Under the pieces are notes generated by a model. The model did not search any database, was not told the origin of the DNA, and saw only the letters and a list, made by a program, of their open reading frames with translations. Both the position numbers and the translations under genes were made by a program. A stretch of 20,815 nucleotides of DNA, taken from assembly GCA_024642185.1 (NCBI GenBank), contig JAHEBR010000359.1:1-20815 (forward strand), written 5' to 3'. This document shows positions 6,412 through 20,815 of the stretch, one piece after another. Within the stretch, counting starts at the first letter, position 1. Each line of letters begins with the position of its first letter. Source of the stretch: Marivivens sp. GTDB lineage: Bacteria > Pseudomonadota > Alphaproteobacteria > Rhodobacterales > Rhodobacteraceae.

Positions 6412-6792
6412 ATGGCTGATCTGAAAAAACTTGCTGAAGAGATCGTGGGTCTGACCCTTCTCGAAGCCCAGGAACTGAAAAACATCCTGAAAGACGAGTA
6501 CGGCATCGAGCCCGCCGCTGGCGGCGCTGTCATGATGGCCGGCCCGGCTGCCGGTGGCGCTGCTGCCGCTGCCGAAGAAGAAAAGACCGAGTTCGACGTC
6601 GTCCTCAAGGACGCCGGCGCTCAGAAGATCAACGTGATCAAAGAAGTCCGCGCGATCACCGGTCTTGGTCTGAAAGAAGCCAAAGATCTCGTCGAAGCCG
6701 GTGGCAAGGTGAAAGAAGCCGCGCCGAAGGCCGAAGCCGAAGAGATCAAGGCAAAGCTGGAAGCCGCTGGCGCCAAGGTCGAACTGGCCTAA
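6412..6792 (+). CDS. rplL: 50S ribosomal protein L7/L12
   Basis: A 126-residue L7/L12, the multi-copy stalk protein that recruits EF-Tu, EF-G and other GTPases. The N-terminal dimerisation domain is about residues 1-33. A flexible Ala/Gly hinge (GGAVMMAGPAAGGAAAAAEEE) follows, and then the C-terminal factor-binding domain from about residue 57 with INVIKEVRAITGLGLKEAKDLVE. GGAA lies eight bases before ATG. It follows rplJ after 72 bases and shares its leader control. Confidence 0.97.
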   Translation: MADLKKLAEEIVGLTLLEAQELKNILKDEYGIEPAAGGAVMMAGPAAGGAAAAAEEEKTEFDVVLKDAGAQKINVIKEVRAITGLGLKEAKDLVEAGGKVKEAAPKAEAEEIKAKLEAAGAKVELA

Positions 6793-6803
6793 GCCAACTG
6801 GCA

Positions 6804-6952
6804 GGGGCCTCAGGCCCCGAAACACAGGCTGGGCCCGCATTTTGCGGGTCCAGCCGAACCTGTCTTAGCAGGGGGCAAATGCGGCCCCCTCCTTGGACAG
6901 GTTCCGGATCGGGAGGCTTCCGGTGGGACGGAGGCCAGGAATAGACCGGAAC
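6804..6952 (+). promoter_or_regulatory. Four-hairpin structured spacer between rplL and rpoB
   Basis: Four strong stems follow each other: (1) GGGGCC/GGCCCC, 6804-6809 with 6813-6818, loop TCA; (2) a 13-bp stem, 6827-6839 with 6843-6855, one G-U, loop TTT; (3) AGGGGGC/GCCCCCT, 6870-6876 with 6884-6890, enclosed by AACCTGTC/GACAGGTT, 6857-6864 with 6896-6903, across a 5/5 internal loop; (4) GGCTTCCG/CGGAGGCC, 6915-6922 with 6929-6936, enclosed by GTTCCGG/CCGGAAC, 6901-6907 with 6946-6952. The outer arms of 3 and 4 overlap at 6901-6903 and so compete. None is followed by a T tract. In Escherichia coli this spacer holds an attenuator and an RNase III site that lower rpoBC output relative to rplJL; a similar role is inferred. 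Confidence 0.75.
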
Positions 6953-7029
6953 TCATCCGCTCTCACACGGGCGCTGTGCCGCAGCCCAACGGCATGGACC
7001 CAGTAGAGATTTGAAAGGTGACGACGCAC

Positions 7030-11163
<4,134 letters not shown>

Positions 11164-11169
<6 letters not shown>

Positions 11170-11187
11170 GGCGAGCCCGCCTCACTC
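11164..11187 (+). other. Perfect 10-bp hairpin over the rpoB stop codon
   Basis: GAGTGAGGCG (11164-11173) pairs perfectly with CGCCTCACTC (11178-11187) around AGCC. The rpoB stop TGA (11167-11169) is inside the left arm. No T tract follows, so it is not an intrinsic terminator. It could pause ribosomes at the stop or protect and process the rpoB-rpoC mRNA. Confidence 0.6.
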
Positions 11188-11219
11188 TGATCCCTTCCCC
11201 TGATATGTAAGGACGCAAA

Positions 11220-15467
<4,248 letters not shown>

Positions 15468-15491
15468 TCCCGCTCTCAGAGACAAGAACAG

Positions 15492-15519
15492 GGGCCCCCG
15501 CCAACGCGGGGGCCCTTTT
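15492..15519 (+). terminator. Intrinsic terminator after rpoC
   Basis: A perfect 10-bp stem (15492-15501 with 15506-15515), loop CAAC, is followed by TTTT and then CATTT. It ends the rpoBC transcript and separates it from the accessory pair downstream. Confidence 0.93.
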
Positions 15520-15575
15520 CATTTGCCGAGAAAATCCCTCTGGTGCGGGCGCTTGGCCGCTGATAGCGATCGCGC

Positions 15576-16481
15576 ATGAAGAACCTTTCCGACAACCTGC
15601 GCGGCGCCCTGTTCATGGTCATTTCGATGACCGCGTTCACCCTGAACGACGCCTGCATGAAGGGTCTTTCGGATGATCTTCCGCTTTTTCAGGCGCTTTT
15701 CCTGCGCGGGCTTGGAACCACGACCTTCCTCGTTCTGATCACGCGGTATTTCGGACATCTGCGCTTCAATCTTGCGCGGCGCGATTGGGGGCTGATCGCC
15801 CTTAGAACCGCCGCCGAGGCGATGGCGGCCTGGTTCTTTATCACAGCGCTCTACAATATGCCGCTCGCCAACGTGAGCGCGATCCTTCAGTCGCTCCCTC
15901 TGGCTGTGACCCTCGCATCGGCTCTGTTCCTCAAAGAAGCCGTGGGCTGGCGGCGTTTCACGGCAATTTTTGTTGGCTTTGTCGGCGTCCTTTTGATCGT
16001 GCAGCCGGGCAGCGAAGGGTTTACCCATTATTCGGTCTATGCGCTCCTGTCGGTCGCTGGTGTGGTGGTGCGCGATCTTTCGGCGCGGCGGATGTCACGC
16101 GAAGTCCCGAGCGTTCTCATCGCTCTGGCCGCTGCCTTCGGGGTGACGATCTTTGCCGGTCTTGGCGCGCTCACAGTAGACTGGCAACCGATCAGCGCCG
16201 AAAGCGGCTGGCAGCTCGCCGGCGCGATGACCTTTGTCGTGGGCGGCTATGTCGCCTCTGTCGCTGCGATGCGCACGGGCGAGATCGGCTTTGTCGCGCC
16301 CTTCCGCTATGCAAGCCTTCTGGTCGCGCTGGCCGTTGGGTTTTTGGCGTTCGGGGATTGGCCTGACCAAATCACCCTGATGGGTGCGGCCATTGTGGTG
16401 GCCACGGGTCTTTTCACCCTCTATCGTGAGAGAATGATGCGCAGGGCGGCCGCTCGCGCTGCCCGCGCCGGCCGCGCGTGA
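15576..16481 (+). CDS. DMT-family transporter with two EamA domains
   Basis: A 301-residue inner-membrane protein with about ten hydrophobic helices in two homologous EamA halves (about residues 8-140 and 150-285), the drug/metabolite transporter layout. Typical features include the first-half LSDDLPLFQALFLRGL and LQSLPLAVTLASALFLKEAVGWRRF segments and the matching FVAPFRYASLLVALAVGFLAFGDWPD in the second half. Substrate is not predictable. An Arg/Ala-rich cytoplasmic tail (MMRRAAARAARAGRA) ends the protein. The start is ATG 15576, for which I see no good Shine-Dalgarno sequence. Its TGA overlaps a possible GTG start of the next gene, so the pair is probably an operon. It lies after the rpoC terminator and must have its own promoter. 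Confidence 0.87.
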   Translation: MKNLSDNLRGALFMVISMTAFTLNDACMKGLSDDLPLFQALFLRGLGTTTFLVLITRYFGHLRFNLARRDWGLIALRTAAEAMAAWFFITALYNMPLANVSAILQSLPLAVTLASALFLKEAVGWRRFTAIFVGFVGVLLIVQPGSEGFTHYSVYALLSVAGVVVRDLSARRMSREVPSVLIALAAAFGVTIFAGLGALTVDWQPISAESGWQLAGAMTFVVGGYVASVAAMRTGEIGFVAPFRYASLLVALAVGFLAFGDWPDQITLMGAAIVVATGLFTLYRERMMRRAAARAARAGRA

Positions 16482-16498
16482 GTGACTTGAGAGACAGG

Positions 16499-17335
16499 AT
16501 GCAGGTAGTCGGACTGTGCCGGTTTTCCTATCCGGCCAACATCAATGCCTTTCAGACCCGCCATAAAGACATGGCCGACAGAACTGCCGCGCTCTATGCG
16601 CCGGATCGTCTTGCGGCGCGGACCTTCCTGTTCGAGAACTTCCTCTTGCCAGGGCTGCGGGCCCAGACCGATCCGGATTTCACGCTTGTGCTGCTAATGG
16701 GCGAGGATCTTCCCGAACCATGGCGCTCGCGCATTCTCGGGGCCATCGCCGATGTCCCTCAGATCAAACCCGTGTTCCGCCCCGCGGGCCTTGTTCACCG
16801 CGACCTCTATCGCGATCTTTTACTGGACGAGCGGGACGCAGCTGCCGGTCTGGTGGCTGAGTTTCGGATCGACGACGATGATGCGCTCGCGCATGACTTC
16901 GTCGAACGCCTCAGAAGGGCAGGGCCGCTTCTTGCCTCGCTGGTCAACGACTACGGCCGCGCCGCAATCGATTTCCAGAAAGGGCTGTTGATGGAGCTGG
17001 GCCAAGGGCGGATAGATTACCGCCCTGTCATCGTGCCTGGCTGGGCTCCGGCGTTGGCGATGGTTCAGCGGTCTGGATCGGGCAAGTGCGTGATGGACAT
17101 CATGCATCACAAAATGTGGCTCCATATGCCGACATTGACGTTTCAGGATAGTCCGATGTTTCTGCGCGGGAGCCATGAAACCAACGACAGTCAGATCAAA
17201 CTCGGCGGGGCGGGCGACTTCAAGCTTCCCGCCGAAGAGATCCCTGCGCTTCTTCACGATCGCTTTTGCCTAGACATGGCAGAAAACGCCCGCAAATGGG
17301 CGGAACTGGCCACCCAGCCGGGTCCGCGCCGCTGA
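16499..17335 (+). CDS. Putative rhamnosyltransferase-like glycosyltransferase (PF11316 type)
   Basis: About 278 residues. The protein starts MQVVGLCRFSYPANINAFQ, has the FENFLLPGLRAQTDPDFTLV segment and an acidic RIDDDDALAHDF motif (R123, D125-D128) in the place of a nucleotide-sugar and metal-binding DxD, all typical of the family named putative rhamnosyl transferase. Members are assumed to act in the cytoplasm on surface polysaccharide or lipid-linked glycans; the sugar donor has rarely been shown, so rhamnose is a family label only. ATG 16499 has GAGAG nearby. GTG 16478, seven codons upstream, overlaps the DMT stop by four bases and is an alternative coupled start. The gene ends 25 bases before the rpsL promoter and I see no terminator in between. 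Confidence 0.8.
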   Translation: MQVVGLCRFSYPANINAFQTRHKDMADRTAALYAPDRLAARTFLFENFLLPGLRAQTDPDFTLVLLMGEDLPEPWRSRILGAIADVPQIKPVFRPAGLVHRDLYRDLLLDERDAAAGLVAEFRIDDDDALAHDFVERLRRAGPLLASLVNDYGRAAIDFQKGLLMELGQGRIDYRPVIVPGWAPALAMVQRSGSGKCVMDIMHHKMWLHMPTLTFQDSPMFLRGSHETNDSQIKLGGAGDFKLPAEEIPALLHDRFCLDMAENARKWAELATQPGPRR

Positions 17336-17360
17336 GTGTGGCGTTCCGCATTCGCGGCTG

Positions 17361-17389
17361 TTGACACCCCACCCGACTCCCCCTATACG
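17361..17389 (+). promoter_or_regulatory. Sigma-70 promoter of the rpsL-rpsG-fusA-tuf operon
   Basis: TTGACA (17361-17366, exact consensus) and TATACG (17384-17389) are separated by 17 bases. Transcription would start near 17395-17397, giving a leader of about 217 bases before rpsL. This is the best promoter match in the window, as expected for a heavily expressed ribosomal operon. Confidence 0.83.
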
Positions 17390-17418
17390 CCGCCCATCCG
17401 GGTCTGGGGGTCTCCCCC

Positions 17419-17478
17419 TTGCCCGATATCAGAGTCGTCGTGGTCATGATCCGGGCTATTGCTGCCTTGATCCTCTGA
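17419..17478 (+). CDS. Possible leader peptide rich in Val/Ile/Leu, upstream of rpsL
   Basis: A 19-codon frame from TTG 17419 to TGA 17476-17478 reads MPDIRVVVVMIRAIAALIL. Ten of 19 residues are Val, Ile or Leu, including four consecutive Val codons (17434-17445). It begins about 23 bases after the predicted transcription start and ends seven bases before a terminator-like hairpin, the layout of amino-acid attenuators. GGGGG (17406-17410) could act as a ribosome-binding site but is also in a GGGGG-TCT-CCCCC hairpin. ATG 17446 (ten residues) is an alternative start. The small ORF may be fortuitous; no homology supports it. Confidence 0.35.
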   Translation: MPDIRVVVVMIRAIAALIL

Positions 17479-17485
17479 GAACCCA

Positions 17486-17526
17486 CCGCACCGATCCTCC
17501 GGTAAGGGATCGACTGCGGGCTTTTT
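17486..17526 (+). terminator. Terminator-like attenuator hairpin in the rpsL leader
   Basis: CGATCC (17492-17497) pairs with GGATCG (17507-17512) around a nine-base loop, extended by CCGCA/TGCGG (17486-17490 with 17515-17519) past a 1/2 internal loop, then GC and five T residues (17522-17526). It lies between the promoter and rpsL, so it would terminate part of the transcripts about 130 bases from the start. An alternative upstream hairpin is possible: GCCCG/CGGGC (17421-17425 with 17452-17456) plus ATCA/TGAT (17428-17431 with 17447-17450), with the four Val codons in its loop. Confidence 0.68.
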
Positions 17527-17580
17527 GTGCTGTTGCGGACGCGCGCGGCACGCAATTGAAACTGCGGACCTACGGGGCCG

Positions 17581-17594
17581 CTACACATGTGTAG
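17581..17594. repeat. 14-base perfect palindrome before rpsL
   Basis: CTACACATGTGTAG is its own reverse complement. It lies four bases before the AGGGAA ribosome-binding site of rpsL. It may be an operator or fold as a small hairpin that tunes initiation; CCTAC at 17569-17573 can also pair with its right part (GTAGG 17591-17595). Confidence 0.5.
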
Positions 17595-17612
17595 GATAGG
17601 GAACAAAACCCA

Positions 17613-17984
17613 ATGCCAACGATCCAGCAGCTGATCCGCAAGCCGCGGCAGCCCAAAGTCACCAAGTCCAAGTCGCAGCACCTCGAGTCCTGCCCCCAGA
17701 AGCGTGGTGTCTGCACCCGCGTCTACACCACCACCCCCAAGAAGCCGAACTCGGCCATGCGGAAAGTCGCCAAGGTGCGCCTGACCAACGGTTTCGAGGT
17801 CATCAGCTACATTCCGGGTGAAAGCCACAACCTTCAGGAACACTCGGTTGTCCTGATCCGTGGCGGCCGTGTGAAAGACCTTCCGGGCGTCCGTTATCAC
17901 ATCCTGCGCGGTGTCCTCGATACCCAGGGTGTCAAGAACCGTAAGCAGCGTCGTTCGAAATACGGCGCCAAGCGTCCGAAGTAA
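17613..17984 (+). CDS. rpsL: 30S ribosomal protein S12
   Basis: A 123-residue S12, which lines the decoding centre. The conserved TTTPKKPNSAMRKVAKVRL block has K43, and GGRVKDLPGVRYH has K88 and D89 (numbering with Met), the sites where streptomycin-resistance changes usually arise; both are wild type. The tail KQRRSKYGAKRPK is typical of the family. AGGGAA at 17598-17603 lies nine bases before ATG. First gene of the str operon; rpsG follows after 15 bases. Confidence 0.98.
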   Translation: MPTIQQLIRKPRQPKVTKSKSQHLESCPQKRGVCTRVYTTTPKKPNSAMRKVAKVRLTNGFEVISYIPGESHNLQEHSVVLIRGGRVKDLPGVRYHILRGVLDTQGVKNRKQRRSKYGAKRPK

Positions 17985-17999
17985 GAGAGGAAGACCGCA

Positions 18000-18470
18000 A
18001 TGTCGCGTCGTCACGCCGCCGAAAAACGCGAAATCCTGCCCGATGCCAAGTATGGCGATCGCGTGGTTTCGAAATTCATGAACAACCTGATGATCGACGG
18101 CAAGAAATCTGTCGCCGAGCGCATCGTCTACAACGCCTTCGAGCGCGTTGAAGGCCGCCTGAAAAAGGCTCCGGTCGAGGTTTTCCACGAAGCCCTCGAC
18201 AACATCAAACCCAGCGTCGAAGTTCGTTCGCGCCGGGTTGGTGGTGCCACCTATCAGGTCCCGGTCGAGGTTCGCCCCGAGCGCCGCGAAGCCCTCGCGA
18301 TCCGCTGGCTGATCACCGCCGCCAAGAACCGCAACGAACACACCATGGAAGAACGCCTTGCCGGCGAACTGCTCGATGCAGTCAACGGCCGTGGCACCGC
18401 GGTGAAGAAGCGGGAAGACACCCACAAGATGGCCGACGCGAACAAAGCGTTCAGCCATTACCGCTGGTAA
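18000..18470 (+). CDS. rpsG: 30S ribosomal protein S7
   Basis: A 156-residue S7, the primary assembly protein of the 30S head and contact to E-site tRNA. It begins MSRRHAAEKREILPDAKYGD, with DGKKSVAERIVYNAF and the RRVGGATYQVPVEVRPERRE beta-hairpin region. The C-terminus TAVKKREDTHKMADANKAFSHYRW is complete. AGGAA lies seven bases before ATG 18000. In E. coli S7 represses this operon through the rpsL-rpsG spacer; the spacer here is only 15 bases, so any such control must work differently. Confidence 0.98.
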   Translation: MSRRHAAEKREILPDAKYGDRVVSKFMNNLMIDGKKSVAERIVYNAFERVEGRLKKAPVEVFHEALDNIKPSVEVRSRRVGGATYQVPVEVRPERREALAIRWLITAAKNRNEHTMEERLAGELLDAVNGRGTAVKKREDTHKMADANKAFSHYRW

Positions 18471-18482
18471 GGAGTCCGACAC

Positions 18483-20606
18483 ATGGCACGCGAATACCCC
18501 CTCCGCCGTTATCGGAACTTCGGGATCATGGCCCACATCGATGCGGGCAAGACCACCACGACCGAGCGGATCCTCTACTACACCGGCAAGTCCCACAAGA
18601 TCGGCGAAGTCCACGACGGCGCCGCGACCATGGACTGGATGGAGCAGGAGCAGGAACGCGGGATCACCATCACTTCCGCCGCGACCACCACGTTCTGGCA
18701 GCGTCAGGAAGATCCGACCCCGGAAGGGACTTCGGACACCAAGATCCGCTTCAACATCATCGACACTCCCGGCCACGTTGACTTCACCATCGAAGTCGAG
18801 CGTTCGCTGGCGGTTCTCGACGGTGCCGTCTGCCTTCTTGACGCCAACGCCGGTGTCGAGCCCCAGACCGAAACCGTCTGGCGCCAGGCCGACCGCTACA
18901 AGGTTCCGCGTATCGTGTTCGTCAACAAGATGGACAAGATCGGTGCCGACTTCGACAACTGCGTGCGCATGATCAAGGACCGCACCGGCGCGACCCCCGC
19001 TCCGATCGCGTTCCCGATCGGCGCCGAGGACAAGCTCGAAGGCATCGTCGACCTGATCAAGATGGAAGAGTGGGTTTGGGAAGGTGAAGATCTGGGCGCG
19101 TCCTGGGTTCGCAAGCCGATCCGGGCCGACCTGAAGGATCGCGCCGACGAGATGCGCGCCAACCTCATCGAGATCGCCGTCGACATGGACGACGACGCGA
19201 TGGAAGCCTATCTCGAGGGCAACGAGCCCGACGAGGAGACCCTGCGCAAGCTGATCCGCAAGGGCACGCTGGCGCTGGCCTTCGTTCCGGTCACCGCCGG
19301 TTCGGCCTTCAAGAACAAGGGCGTTCAGCCGCTGCTCAACGCGGTTGTGGATTTCCTTCCCTCGCCGCTCGACGTTCCGGCCTATGTCGGCTTCGCTCCG
19401 GGCGATGAGACCGAGACCCGCAACATCGAGCGTCATGCTGACGATGCCGAGCCCTTCTCGGCTTTGGCGTTCAAGATCATGAACGACCCGTTCGTCGGTT
19501 CGCTGACCTTTACGCGCATCTACTCGGGCGTCCTGAAAAAGGGCGACTCGATGCTCAACTCGACCAAGGGCAAGAAAGAGCGCGTTGGCCGGATGATGAT
19601 GATGCACGCCATCAACCGCGAAGAAATCGAAGAAGCCTTTGCGGGCGACATCATCGCGCTGGCGGGTCTGAAAGACACCACCACCGGCGACACGCTGTGC
19701 TCGGAAAAGGGCGCGGTCGTTCTCGAAACGATGACCTTCCCCGATCCGGTTATCGAGATCGCTGTTGAGCCCAAGACCAAGGCCGACCAGGAAAAGATGG
19801 GCATCGCGCTCGCTCGCCTGGCTGCCGAAGACCCGTCCTTCCGCGTCGAGACCGACTTCGAGAGCGGCCAGACCATCATGAAGGGCATGGGCGAACTTCA
19901 CCTCGATATTCTCGTGGATCGCATGAAGCGCGAATTCAAGGTCGAGGCCAACATTGGTGCGCCGCAGGTGGCCTATCGCGAGACCATCGGTCACGAGATC
20001 GAGCATACCTACACCCACAAGAAACAGTCGGGTGGTTCGGGTCAGTTCGCCGAGGTCAAACTGGTCATCTCGCCAACACAGCCGGGCGAAGGCTATTCCT
20101 TCGAGTCGAAGATCGTCGGTGGCGCGGTTCCGAAGGAATACGTCCCCGGCGTCGAAAAGGGCATCAAGTCGGTCATGGACTCCGGTCCGCTCGCCGGCTT
20201 CCCGGTGATCGACTTCAAGGTGGCCTTGATCGACGGTAAGTTCCACGACGTCGACTCGAGCGTTCTCGCCTTCGAAATCGCCTCGCGGATGTGTATGCGT
20301 GAAGGCCTTCGCAAGGCCGGTGCCAAGCTCCTTGAGCCGATCATGAAAGTCGAAGTCGTCACCCCGGAAGAATACACCGGCGGCGTCATCGGCGACCTGA
20401 CCTCGCGTCGGGGCATGGTTCAGGGGCAGGACAGCCGCGGCAACGCCAACGTCATCACGTCCTTCGTGCCGCTGGCCAATATGTTCGGCTACATCAACAC
20501 CCTGCGCTCCATGACCTCGGGTCGCGCGCAGTTCACGATGCAGTTCGACCACTATGAGGCGGTCCCGCAGAACATCTCGGAAGAGATCCAGAAGAAATAC
20601 GCTTAA
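18483..20606 (+). CDS. fusA: Elongation factor G
   Basis: A 707-residue EF-G, the GTPase that drives translocation and, with RRF, ribosome recycling. All GTPase motifs are intact: AHIDAGKT (17-24), RGITI (59-63), DTPGH (94-98) and NKMD (148-151). Domain II and III segments such as GSLTFTRIYSGVLKKGDSM and GMGELHLDILVDRMKREF follow. Domain IV and V end with YTGGVIGDLTSRRGMVQGQ and TSGRAQFTMQFDHYEAVP. GGAG lies eight bases before ATG, 12 bases after rpsG. The downstream gap to tuf holds an unusual inverted repeat. Confidence 0.98.
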   Translation: MAREYPLRRYRNFGIMAHIDAGKTTTTERILYYTGKSHKIGEVHDGAATMDWMEQEQERGITITSAATTTFWQRQEDPTPEGTSDTKIRFNIIDTPGHVDFTIEVERSLAVLDGAVCLLDANAGVEPQTETVWRQADRYKVPRIVFVNKMDKIGADFDNCVRMIKDRTGATPAPIAFPIGAEDKLEGIVDLIKMEEWVWEGEDLGASWVRKPIRADLKDRADEMRANLIEIAVDMDDDAMEAYLEGNEPDEETLRKLIRKGTLALAFVPVTAGSAFKNKGVQPLLNAVVDFLPSPLDVPAYVGFAPGDETETRNIERHADDAEPFSALAFKIMNDPFVGSLTFTRIYSGVLKKGDSMLNSTKGKKERVGRMMMMHAINREEIEEAFAGDIIALAGLKDTTTGDTLCSEKGAVVLETMTFPDPVIEIAVEPKTKADQEKMGIALARLAAEDPSFRVETDFESGQTIMKGMGELHLDILVDRMKREFKVEANIGAPQVAYRETIGHEIEHTYTHKKQSGGSGQFAEVKLVISPTQPGEGYSFESKIVGGAVPKEYVPGVEKGIKSVMDSGPLAGFPVIDFKVALIDGKFHDVDSSVLAFEIASRMCMREGLRKAGAKLLEPIMKVEVVTPEEYTGGVIGDLTSRRGMVQGQDSRGNANVITSFVPLANMFGYINTLRSMTSGRAQFTMQFDHYEAVPQNISEEIQKKYA

Positions 20607-20613
20607 TCGGTGT

Positions 20614-20664
20614 GGCGGGGATAACCCCGCCCTACCACCCCCGTAGGGCGGGGTTCACCCCGCC
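20614..20664. repeat. Compound inverted repeat in the fusA-tuf spacer
   Basis: Two 22-base arms, 20614-20635 and 20643-20664, are inverted copies differing at two positions, around a seven-base centre. Three hairpins are possible: GGCGGGG/CCCCGCC at 20614-20631 (loop ATAA), the same stem at 20647-20664 (loop TTCA), and a central 13-bp stem (20623-20635 with 20643-20655, loop CACCCCC) that excludes both. No T tract follows. The form resembles a REP/BIME-like dispersed palindrome or a small MITE; GTAGGGCGGGGTTCACCCCG-type units look familiar from Rhodobacteraceae genomes, but I cannot search for copies here. Confidence 0.75.
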
Positions 20665-20694
20665 GCCCGCACCAACGAACAAGGAGAAGCCACC

Positions 20695-20815
20695 ATGGCT
20701 AAGGCAAAGTTTGAACGTAACAAACCGCACGTTAACATTGGCACGATTGGTCACGTTGACCACGGCAAGACGACGCTGACTGCGGCGATCACGAAGTATT
20801 TTGGCGAATTCCGCG
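20695..20815 (+). CDS. tuf: Elongation factor Tu, 5' end (partial, second copy)
   Basis: The first 40 codons of EF-Tu. The protein begins MAKAKFERNKPHVNIGTIGH and has the P-loop GHVDHGKT at residues 19-26; the rest lies beyond the window. AAGGAG at 20681-20686 gives an ideal ribosome-binding site. It is the last str-operon gene seen, after fusA, and is the second tuf copy relative to the fragment at the left edge, in the same orientation. Confidence 0.97.
   Translation, partial: MAKAKFERNKPHVNIGTIGHVDHGKTTLTAAITKYFGEFR

Noticed and set aside
17220..20552. 1110-codon open frame on the minus strand opposite fusA, rpsG and rpsL
   Set aside because: Same antisense bias effect; it crosses three unmistakable genes and the rpsL promoter region.

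Overview
The window is a GC-rich chromosomal segment from an alphaproteobacterium, most likely a member of the Rhodobacteraceae. The assignment rests on the character of the SecE, L10, RpoB and RpoC proteins, on the gene order tuf / tRNA-Trp / secE / nusG / rplKAJL / rpoBC / rpsL-rpsG-fusA-tuf, and on a PF11316-type 'putative rhamnosyl transferase', a family common in that group. No species is claimed. The segment runs from the last 40 codons of one tuf gene (1-121) to the first 40 codons of a second tuf gene (20695 onward), both on the plus strand.

Region by region. 1-170: end of tuf and a strong intrinsic terminator. 227-2166: an MFS exporter (+) and a DUF374-type acyltransferase (-) that converge and share a CTAG at their stops. 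2270-2345: tRNA-Trp. 2433-3317: a sulfotransferase-like gene with atypical codon use between tRNA-Trp and secE. 3395-4338: secE and nusG, separated by a 209-base structured spacer. 4441-6792: rplK, rplA, rplJ, rplL with leader structures that fit L1 and L10 autoregulation. 6793-7029: a highly structured spacer. 7030-15467: rpoB and rpoC, then an intrinsic terminator. 15576-17335: an EamA-type DMT transporter and the rhamnosyltransferase-like gene. 17361-20606: a near-consensus promoter, a leader with a small ORF rich in Val/Ile/Leu codons and a terminator-like hairpin, then rpsL, rpsG and fusA. 20614-20664: a compound inverted repeat in front of the second tuf.

The core genes make the protein-export channel (SecE), the elongation factor that links RNA polymerase to Rho or ribosomes (NusG), the ribosomal stalk and L1 arm, the two large RNA polymerase subunits, the S12/S7 decoding and assembly proteins, and the translational GTPases EF-G and EF-Tu. 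Expression of the blocks appears to be set mainly by RNA structures in the spacers. No gene-free stretch exceeds 300 bases. The longest are 17336-17612 (promoter, leader ORF, attenuator, palindrome), 5565-5826 (L10 leader), 6793-7029 (four hairpins) and 3596-3804 (terminator-like hairpin).

I see no defence system, prophage, insertion sequence or CRISPR array. The parts most worth a second look are the rpsL leader, the rplL-rpoB spacer RNA, the fusA-tuf inverted repeat, and the accessory genes placed at the seams between ribosomal operons.
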